Part shown: one piece after another, positions 55,624 to 61,186 of the stretch
How the letters are laid out: each line of letters begins with the position of its first letter
How positions within the stretch are numbered: the stretch's first letter is position 1
Origin: Actinomycetota bacterium
GTDB taxonomy: Bacteria; Actinomycetota; Thermoleophilia; Solirubrobacterales; 70-9
Direction of reading: 5' to 3'
DNA: 61,186 bases
NCBI GenBank assembly: GCA_018268415.1
Contig: JAFDWO010000083.1
Location: 1 to 61,186, forward strand
Notes under the pieces: model-generated
The model's database searches: none
What the model was told of the DNA's origin: nothing
The model's input: the letters and a program-made list of their open reading frames with translations, nothing else
Translations under genes and position numbers: made by a program

Positions 55624-56823
55624 ATGAGTCGGAGACTCGTTGCTTTGCTTTTGATGGTGTTGGTGCTCGGAGCCGCGCTGGCGGCATGCGGTGGGAACAG
55701 TGGCAGCTCGGCCGAAGCGACCGGTACGAGCGAGGGGAGCACGACCGCAGGGGGCGGTGCCGAAGACGGCGCCGGCTCGGGTTCGGAAGCCGAACTGAAG
55801 AAATCCCTCGCGGCCTGGTACTCGGGTGCGAACTTCGGCGAACCGCCGACCGAACGCCTCCAGGTCCCGAAGGACAAGAAGGCCTGGCTGATCGCCTGCA
55901 GCAACGGGATCCCTAACTGCACGAACGTCTGGGAAGTGTTTGAAGAATTCGGCAAGAAATTTGGCTGGAGCATCACCCGGGTCGACGGCAAGCAGGACCC
56001 GACCGTGCAGGGCAACGCGATCCGCGAAGCGATCGCGGCGGGCGCCGAAGTGATCGGCATCTCGAGCATCGATTGCGCCGCGGTCAAGCAGCCCCTCGAA
56101 GAAGCCAGGAAGGCCGGCATCAAGATCGTCAGCAGCACCGGGATCGACTGTGACCCGCCGCTGTTCGAAGCCGAAAACCACGCCAACGGGACCACCACCT
56201 ACACGGAAGCGCTCGAACAGTTGGGTGGCATCGAGGGCGAAGCGGTGGCCGCCAAGCTCAACGGCGAAGGCGGCGGGCAGGTGATCGTCGAGAAAAATCC
56301 GTTCACCGAAGCGGGCAACGCGATCACCAGGGGAGCCGAAGGCACGGTGAAGAAGTACTGCTCCGGCTGCGAGATCATCCCGCTGGTCATGAACGCGACC
56401 GACTTCGTCCCGCCGAAAGCGCAGGAAAAGGCGCAGGCGCTGCTGACCAAGTACCCGGAAGCGAAGGCGCTCATCGCCCTCACCGACGACGTGATCCTCG
56501 CCGGCGTCGGCGCCGCCATCCAGGCGTCCGGCCGCACCGACGAAAACTTCTACGTCGCCTCGGGCGCGGCCTCGCCGCAGGGCATCGAACTGATGAGGCA
56601 GAACAGTCCGCAGATCGACTTCAACGTCGGGATCTCGGCCGAGGCCCGCGGCCTCGAATTGTTCGACGGCGCCGCATCTCTGTTCGACGGCAAGAAGCCG
56701 GTCGAATCGGGCAACGCCTGGCAGGCCTTCGACAAGGAACGCGGTCTGCCGAAGGGCGAAGAATACGAAGCCCCGGTCGACTTCAGGGCAGCCTACGAAA
56801 AGCGCTGGGGGCTCACCAGGTGA
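55624..56823 (+). CDS. sugar-type ABC substrate-binding lipoprotein (RbsB-like)
   Basis: 399 aa. Signal and lipobox MSRRLVALLLMVLVLGAALA followed by AC (Cys22), then a Gly/Ser/Thr linker. The mature domain is a peripl_BP_4 fold: KKAWLIACSNGIPNCTNVWE, AIAAGAEVIGISSIDC, RKAGIKIVSSTGIDCDPP. No permease or ATPase gene follows in the window, so it is orphaned here. Glutamate codons are mostly GAA, as in the other binding protein at 16548. RBS AGAGAGGAAG. Confidence 0.83.
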   Translation: MSRRLVALLLMVLVLGAALAACGGNSGSSAEATGTSEGSTTAGGGAEDGAGSGSEAELKKSLAAWYSGANFGEPPTERLQVPKDKKAWLIACSNGIPNCTNVWEVFEEFGKKFGWSITRVDGKQDPTVQGNAIREAIAAGAEVIGISSIDCAAVKQPLEEARKAGIKIVSSTGIDCDPPLFEAENHANGTTTYTEALEQLGGIEGEAVAAKLNGEGGGQVIVEKNPFTEAGNAITRGAEGTVKKYCSGCEIIPLVMNATDFVPPKAQEKAQALLTKYPEAKALIALTDDVILAGVGAAIQASGRTDENFYVASGAASPQGIELMRQNSPQIDFNVGISAEARGLELFDGAASLFDGKKPVESGNAWQAFDKERGLPKGEEYEAPVDFRAAYEKRWGLTR

Positions 56824-56870
56824 GCCGACGTTGATCGGCGCTCCCGACGGGAGCCGCTCCGCTCCGCGTC

Positions 56871-56908
56871 ACGACCGAGGCCGGCTCATCGCAGCCGGCC
56901 TCGGTCGT
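56871..56908 (+). terminator. 16-bp perfect hairpin, probable terminator
   Basis: ACGACCGAGGCCGGCT (56871-56886) pairs fully with 56893-56908 around CATCGC. Located 48 bp after the binding-protein stop and before the next activator box. Followed by TCTCCTCC, not a T run, so termination may rely on the strong stem typical of GC-rich actinobacteria. Confidence 0.7.
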
Positions 56909-56926
56909 TCTCCTCCGCGCCGGCAC

Positions 56927-56992
56927 TTGGAAAAGCGTCCCAACGAATCGGGCGCCTACCGGTGGCATCGTCCCCGACCGCGAGGCTAGGCT
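56927..56992 (+). promoter_or_regulatory. 17-bp box plus promoter (unit 4)
   Basis: Box TTGGAAAAGCGTCCCAA at 56927-56943; -10 TAGGCT at 56987-56992, start distance 60 bp. Leader of about 35 nt to GTG 57031. Confidence 0.65.
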
Positions 56993-57030
56993 CGCTCGCA
57001 GGCCGTCCACGACCACGAAAGGCTGCCCCT

Positions 57031-58116
57031 GTGACCAACGAGTCGACCCGCACGATCCAAGTCGGCAAGCATCGGATCTTCCTGCGCGAAGCGGGCGCCG
57101 GTCCGCTGGTGCTGCTGCTGCACGGATGGCCTGAGACCTCCTACTCGTGGCGCCACCAGCTGCCCGCCCTGGCCGACGCCGGCTATCGCGCGGTCGCCAT
57201 CGACGGGCTCGGCTACGGCCGTTCGTCGCGCCCGCCGCACATCCACGACTACCGGGTGACCGAGCTGGTCGCCGTCGCCGCGGGCGTGGTGCGGGAGCTC
57301 GGCGCCAAGACGGCGACCGTGATCGGGCACGACTGGGGCTCGCTGGTCGCCTGGACCGCGGCCTGGACCCGACCTGAGGTCTTCACCTCGGTCGTTGGCA
57401 TGAGCCCTCCCTTCGGCGGCCGTGGCCTGATGGCGATGGCCGGCAGCCCGTTCGGGGAAGTCCGCCCGTCGGTGCTCGAGCGCGAGCTGGCCGGCCCCGA
57501 CAAGCTCTTCTACACCGAGTACTTCGACCTCGTCGGGCGCGCCGAGGCGGAGTTCGACAGTGACGTCCGCGGTTGGCTGCGCGACCTGCTCTACACGGCC
57601 TCCGCGTCGGTCCATCCGCCGGGGACGCCGGCTCCCGACGTCTCGGCGCTCGACGAAGCGGCGATCCTCGAGGTCATCCGCGCCTCGCCGATCTGCATTC
57701 CTCCGGGGGGTCGGCTGCGCGACGGCTGCGTCACGCCGGAGGTGCTGCCCGATTGGCTGAGCCAGGAGGAGCTCGACCATTACGTTGCCGAGTTCGAGCG
57801 CACCGGACTCTGGGGTGGGTTCAACTGGTACCGCTGCATGGACCTCAACTGGGAGATCCTCGCTCCGTACGAGGACCTGCCGGTCACGGTGCCGGCGTTG
57901 TACGTCGGCGCCGACTTCGATTTCCCCTGGATCGTGGCGCGGCAGGCGATCGAGCGCATGGAGGAGAAGGTGCTCGACCTACGCGGCCAGGTCCTGTTGG
58001 AGGGGTGCGGGCACTGGATGCAGCAGGAGGCTCCGGCCGAGCTGAACCGGGCTCTCGTCGGGTTCCTCGACGAAGTCTGGGCGGGTGCCAGGGCCGGCGC
58101 CGCGACGGGGAGCTGA
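57031..58116 (+). CDS. epoxide-hydrolase-like alpha/beta hydrolase
   Basis: 361 aa. LLLHGWPETSYSWRHQLPAL gives the HGWPE oxyanion motif, GHDWGSLVAW the nucleophile Asp, and GCGHWMQQEAP the catalytic His; the cap-domain tyrosines (YTEYFDLVG, FNWYRCMD) fit soluble epoxide hydrolases. GAGPLVLLLHGWPETS is diagnostic. Would open an epoxide to a diol, a natural next step after the LimB-like oxygenase upstream. Confidence 0.85.
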   Translation: MTNESTRTIQVGKHRIFLREAGAGPLVLLLHGWPETSYSWRHQLPALADAGYRAVAIDGLGYGRSSRPPHIHDYRVTELVAVAAGVVRELGAKTATVIGHDWGSLVAWTAAWTRPEVFTSVVGMSPPFGGRGLMAMAGSPFGEVRPSVLERELAGPDKLFYTEYFDLVGRAEAEFDSDVRGWLRDLLYTASASVHPPGTPAPDVSALDEAAILEVIRASPICIPPGGRLRDGCVTPEVLPDWLSQEELDHYVAEFERTGLWGGFNWYRCMDLNWEILAPYEDLPVTVPALYVGADFDFPWIVARQAIERMEEKVLDLRGQVLLEGCGHWMQQEAPAELNRALVGFLDEVWAGARAGAATGS

Positions 58117-58120
58117 GGCG

Positions 58121-58408
58121 ATGGTCGTCGAGCGGGCCGAGCTGATCGTCGCGGAGGGGCGGGCGGAGGAGTTCGAGCGGGCGCTTCCGCGGGCCGTGGA
58201 GATCCTCGGCTCGGCGCCGGGCGGGCGCGTCCTCTCGATCGCTCGCGGGATCGAGAACCCGGCGTCGTTCATGCTCCTGATGGAGTGGGACTCGGTGGCC
58301 GCCCACGAGGCGGCAGGGGGCAGCCCGGCGCTGGTGGAGCTCGACGCGCTGGCCCGCTCGTTCGTCGCCGAGCCCCCGGCCGTGGGCCACTTCGAGCCGG
58401 TCGGGTAG
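58121..58408 (+). CDS. antibiotic-biosynthesis-monooxygenase (ABM) domain protein
   Basis: 95 aa. ERAELIVAEGRAEEFERALP, RGIENPASFMLLMEWDSVAA and HEAAGGSPALVELDALARSF show the ABM fold with the conserved WDS turn. Four bases after the epoxide-hydrolase stop, so the same operon. Paralogue of 55266-55556. Confidence 0.72.
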   Translation: MVVERAELIVAEGRAEEFERALPRAVEILGSAPGGRVLSIARGIENPASFMLLMEWDSVAAHEAAGGSPALVELDALARSFVAEPPAVGHFEPVG

Positions 58409-58447
58409 GGGCGGGGGCGAGCGGTCCCCGCCGGGCGCCGGCGCGCC

Positions 58448-58511
58448 TTGGACGAGTAGACAACGCCGCCGGCGCCGTCCCGTTGGACCCGGGCGCGCAA
58501 GCGCCTACCGT
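58448..58511 (+). promoter_or_regulatory. 17-bp box plus promoter (unit 5)
   Basis: Box-like TTGGACGAGTAGACAAC at 58448-58464; -35 TTGGAC at 58483-58488, 17-bp spacer, -10 TACCGT at 58506-58511; box-to-(-10) start distance 58 bp. Leader of 32 nt with GAGGAGAGAG before the P450 ATG. Confidence 0.6.
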
Positions 58512-58543
58512 CGGCTCGACTTCGTCATCGACCGAGGAGAGAG

Positions 58544-59803
58544 ATGCCTACCGAGACCGTCGCCTACGAGCCATTCGGAGTTGGTGCGCTCGACTTCGAC
58601 GTCTATCAGCAACTGCTCGCGCAAGACGGGCTCTACAAGACCGAGACCGGCTTCTACGTCGCCGCGCGCCGCGACGACGTGCGCGATCTGGTCCGTACCC
58701 CGAAGGTGTTTTCGTCGCGGCCCAACCAGAGCGAGGCGATGGGGATGACCACCGACGGTGACCCCAGGGCGACCGAAGAGGCTCGCGCCCGCTTCGCCGC
58801 GATGACGGAGGGTCTGCCGGTGTCGGCGGACGACCTGATGAGCGCCCGCATGATCATCGCCGCCGATCCGCCCCTGCACACCCACCTGCGCCGGGTCGTC
58901 AACCGCGCCTTCCTGCCGCGGCAGATGGACAAGTGGAGCGGCTGGATCCAGAACCGGGTCGACGAACTGATGGCCGCCGTCAGCGCCGAGGAGTCGTTCG
59001 ACGTGGTCGAAAAGCTCTGCGTGCCGCTCCCGGTGAGCGTGATCGGCGAGGTCCTCTCGCTCGATGCCTCGGAGTACGGACGGGTCAAGTACTGGAGCGA
59101 CGAGATCATGAAGGGCTCCCAGCAGGCCGACCGTGGCAGCGAGGAGGCCTCGAAGCGCCTCTTCGCCGCCTTCGCCGAATTCGTCGCCCGCTTCAGCCCG
59201 GAGATCGAGGACCGTCGCGCCAACCCGCGCGACGACATCATCAGCGTGCTGGTGCAGAAAACCGACGAGGGCGACATCTCGACCGCCGACGCCCTCTATT
59301 TCCTGCTGATCCTGATGGGCGCGGGGCAGGAGACGACCACCAACCTGATCAGCAACATGATCGTCTCGCTGTACGAGAACCCGGATCAGCTCGAGTTGCT
59401 GCTCGCGGACCCGGAGCTCGTCAAGTCCGGGATCGAGGAGACGCTGCGCTACCGCGGTCCCGCGCAGGTGACGTTCCGGGAGGCGCTCGAGGACACCGTC
59501 CTGGGCGGCACCGAGATACCCGCCGGCTCGCTGGTCGTCGGCCTGGTCGGGGCGGCAAACCACGACCCGAGCGTCTACGAGGAACCGCTCCGCTACGACA
59601 TCACCCGCGACCCGTCCCACCTCTCCTTCGGGCACGGGATCCACTTCTGCGTCGGCGCGGCCCTGGCCCGGCTGGAGGCGGAGACCGCGATGCGGGCGCT
59701 GCTGCCGCTGCTCGGCGAGATGCACATGAGCGAGCCGCCGAAGCCGATCGAATCGCTGATCCTGCTCGGGTTCGAGCAGATCAAGCTCGCGCCGAACAGC
59801 TGA
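58544..59803 (+). CDS. cytochrome P450
   Basis: 419 aa. I-helix LMGAGQETTTNLI, ExxR in EETLRYRGP, heme loop FGHGIHFCVGAALARLEAE with Cys369. IIAADPPLHTHLRRVVNRAF is typical of soluble actinobacterial P450s of the CYP101/CYP111-like broad group. No ferredoxin gene adjoins. Probably hydroxylates the pathway substrate or a diol product. Confidence 0.9.
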   Translation: MPTETVAYEPFGVGALDFDVYQQLLAQDGLYKTETGFYVAARRDDVRDLVRTPKVFSSRPNQSEAMGMTTDGDPRATEEARARFAAMTEGLPVSADDLMSARMIIAADPPLHTHLRRVVNRAFLPRQMDKWSGWIQNRVDELMAAVSAEESFDVVEKLCVPLPVSVIGEVLSLDASEYGRVKYWSDEIMKGSQQADRGSEEASKRLFAAFAEFVARFSPEIEDRRANPRDDIISVLVQKTDEGDISTADALYFLLILMGAGQETTTNLISNMIVSLYENPDQLELLLADPELVKSGIEETLRYRGPAQVTFREALEDTVLGGTEIPAGSLVVGLVGAANHDPSVYEEPLRYDITRDPSHLSFGHGIHFCVGAALARLEAETAMRALLPLLGEMHMSEPPKPIESLILLGFEQIKLAPNS

Positions 59804-59821
59804 GCAAGGGAGGGCTTGAAG

Positions 59822-60787
59822 ATGACCAACGATGACGCAGTTGTGAAGGCCGGCGGGGTGCTCGACGCCGACCAGCAGGCGGTGCTCGACGGGACCGAGC
59901 AGGTCCTCGGGGCGCCGCTGAACGAGATGCCGATCGGCGAGGCCCGCCGGCGGATGGACGAGCTGCACGCGCTCATCCCTCCCGGCCCGGAGATGCACGC
60001 CGTCCACGACGTCGTGGTGCCCGGGCCGGACGGGGAGGTGCCGCTCCGCGTGTACGTGCCGGCGCCCGCGGCCGATCTGCCGGTGCTGCTCTGGATCCAC
60101 GGCGGGGCGTTCGCGTTCGGCAGGCTCGACTACTTCGACTCCTCGTGCGCCGAGCTCGCCGCCCGGGCCGCGGCGATCGTGGTCTCGGTCGATTATCGGC
60201 TCGTGCCCGAGCACCCGTTCCCGGCCGGCGCCGAGGACTCCTACGCCGCCCTGGTGTGGGTCGCCGACAAGATCGCCGATTACGGCGGCGATCCCGCCCG
60301 CATCGCGATCGGCGGCGACAGCGCCGGAGGCTGCATCGCCGCCGCCCTCGCCCTGATGGCGCGGGACCGATCCGGCCCCGGCCTCGTCTACCAGCTGCTC
60401 GCGTACCCGGCACTCGACGACGTCGTCTCCAACGACGAGTTCAGCCACGTCCAGGTCGTCAACCGGGCCGTGCACGAGCATTTCTGGAGCCTCTACGCAC
60501 CCTCCTCGGAGGACCGCGAGAACCCCTATTGCGCGCCGTTCAAGGCCGAGGATCTCTCCGGCCTGCCGCCGGCGTTCGTCGTCGTGCCCGAGGTCGACGT
60601 GATGCGCGACGCGCAGATCAGCTATGCCGAGCGCCTCGCCGCGGCCGGGGTTCCGACCCGTTGCGAGGTCTACCCCGGCACCGCCCACGGCTTCTTCCTC
60701 GCGACCGGAGCGATCAAGCGGGCCGAGATCGCGATGGGTGAGGCGATGGCCGATCTGCGCGCCGGGTTCGACCGCGCGTCGGCGTAG
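59822..60787 (+). CDS. HSL-family alpha/beta hydrolase (esterase)
   Basis: 321 aa. HGGAFAFGRLDYFD oxyanion motif, VSVDYRLVPEHPFPAGAEDS, nucleophile elbow GGDSAGG, Asp in EVDVMRD and catalytic His in GTAHGFFLATG: the complete hormone-sensitive-lipase pattern. Acts on short-chain or alicyclic esters or lactones. ATG 59822 after GGGAGGG; 18 bp after the P450 stop, same operon. Confidence 0.88.
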   Translation: MTNDDAVVKAGGVLDADQQAVLDGTEQVLGAPLNEMPIGEARRRMDELHALIPPGPEMHAVHDVVVPGPDGEVPLRVYVPAPAADLPVLLWIHGGAFAFGRLDYFDSSCAELAARAAAIVVSVDYRLVPEHPFPAGAEDSYAALVWVADKIADYGGDPARIAIGGDSAGGCIAAALALMARDRSGPGLVYQLLAYPALDDVVSNDEFSHVQVVNRAVHEHFWSLYAPSSEDRENPYCAPFKAEDLSGLPPAFVVVPEVDVMRDAQISYAERLAAAGVPTRCEVYPGTAHGFFLATGAIKRAEIAMGEAMADLRAGFDRASA

Positions 60788-61070
60788 GAGATCGATTCTG
60801 GGCGGGACGAGGGGTGCGAGGGAAGGCGACACAGGGACGGGAGGGGGTCGTGGGAAAGGCTTGAGGAGCCGTCACGGGGACGGGAGGAAGGTCGGACATC
60901 CGTGATCGTCCGGTCCGGGAGAAGGCCCGGGGACCGGAGGAGGTCGGACCTCCGTCACGGTCCCGCATGGAAGAGGGATCCAAAGCGCCCGATCCGTGAC
61001 GAGGACCGTGAGAACGTCACCCTTCCCGGACCCTTTCGTCTCTTTCCGGGCCCGAAAGGAGGGCCCGGGA

Positions 61071-61122
61071 ACGCGTTCCGTACCTTGACCCTGCCATGGC
61101 AGGGTCAAGGTACGGAACGCGT
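61071..61122. repeat. 52-bp perfect palindrome
   Basis: Left half ACGCGTTCCGTACCTTGACC CTGCCA is followed without any loop by its exact reverse complement; the centre is CCA|TGG. As DNA it could extrude a cruciform, as RNA a 24-25-bp stem. Not followed by a T run. Confidence 0.85.
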
Positions 61123-61178
61123 CCGTGAGCGTTGGACAACACGGGAGGAGGCGTGGGGTTCCCACGCTCCTCCGTGAC
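61118..61178. repeat. dispersed intergenic element, copy 2 (inverted)
   Basis: Reading on the minus strand it contains CCACGCCTCCTCCCGTGTTG and TCCAACGCTCACGGACGCG, nearly identical to copy 1 at 38476-38530. It contains a near-perfect hairpin (GGCGTGGG-GTT-CCCACGC). Confidence 0.65.
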
Positions 61179-61186
61179 GGGGTCGG

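Larger units (their letters stand above)
60788..61186. other. non-coding right edge rich in palindromes and repeats
   Basis: No gene is evident. Motifs around GGTCGGAC(A/C)TCCGT recur at about 60890 and 60943 and in inverted form near 38753. It resembles the 38.1-39.1 kb intergenic region in composition and repeat content. Confidence 0.6.

Overview
This is GC-rich actinobacterial DNA with dense, often overlapping genes, frequent GTG/TTG starts and apparently leaderless transcripts. A mycofactocin-type SDR, an F420/FMN luciferase-like oxygenase, PucR-type control and a secreted SBBP-repeat protein suggest a soil actinobacterium, possibly Thermoleophilia/Solirubrobacterales. No rRNA, intact tRNA or phylogenetic marker is present, so this placement is inference. 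The window reads as a catabolic gene region.

Region 1 (1-16.5 kb) handles aromatic compounds. pcaH-pcaG-(pcaB remnant)-pcaD-pcaC/MarR encode the protocatechuate branch of the beta-ketoadipate pathway, followed by a TetR gene and a hydrolase. A LysR gene faces an operon with a CMD-like protein, a dihydroxyphthalate-decarboxylase-like protein, a homogentisate-dioxygenase-like cupin and a DUF849/BKACE protein. The next operon holds an ornithine-cyclodeaminase-like protein, a gentisate/hydroxynaphthoate-type bicupin dioxygenase, a DapA-type aldolase, an NAD-binding protein, a VOC protein and NTF2-like proteins. Read together they could form a route from a fused-ring or phthalate-like acid to protocatechuate.

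Region 2 (16.5-38 kb) begins with a branched-chain-type ABC importer in which LivH, LivM and LivG are fused in one polypeptide, followed by small accessory proteins and a cytochrome P450. After it come flavin and NAD(P)-binding enzymes, short-chain dehydrogenases (one without its catalytic tyrosine), a hemerythrin, a haloalkane dehalogenase and several regulators. Around 32-38 kb the DNA is eroded: a frameshifted VOC gene, an MFS remnant, a tRNA 3' fragment, a repeated IS-end-like sequence and a truncated flavin reductase.

The next ~1 kb (38.1-39.1 kb) is non-coding and packed with direct repeats, long hairpins and a 35-bp minisatellite. A diverged inverted copy of one element lies at the right edge of the window beside a 52-bp perfect palindrome.

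Region 3 (39-61 kb) has a secreted SBBP-repeat protein, a GAF-winged-helix regulator, a formaldehyde-type GFA/alcohol dehydrogenase pair, ribBA, a mycofactocin-type SDR, a PucR-type regulator, an Fe-ADH/ALDH/LhgO operon, a flavin reductase with a LimB-like monooxygenase, a sugar-type binding lipoprotein, an epoxide hydrolase, a second P450 and an esterase. Five transcription units here share a 17-bp box at a constant 58-60 bp from the -10 element. This suggests one regulon, perhaps for epoxidation and oxidation of an alicyclic or terpenoid compound under the PucR-type regulator. A second signature, TATTTG-N20/21-(T)AnnnT, marks seven promoters in regions 1-3.
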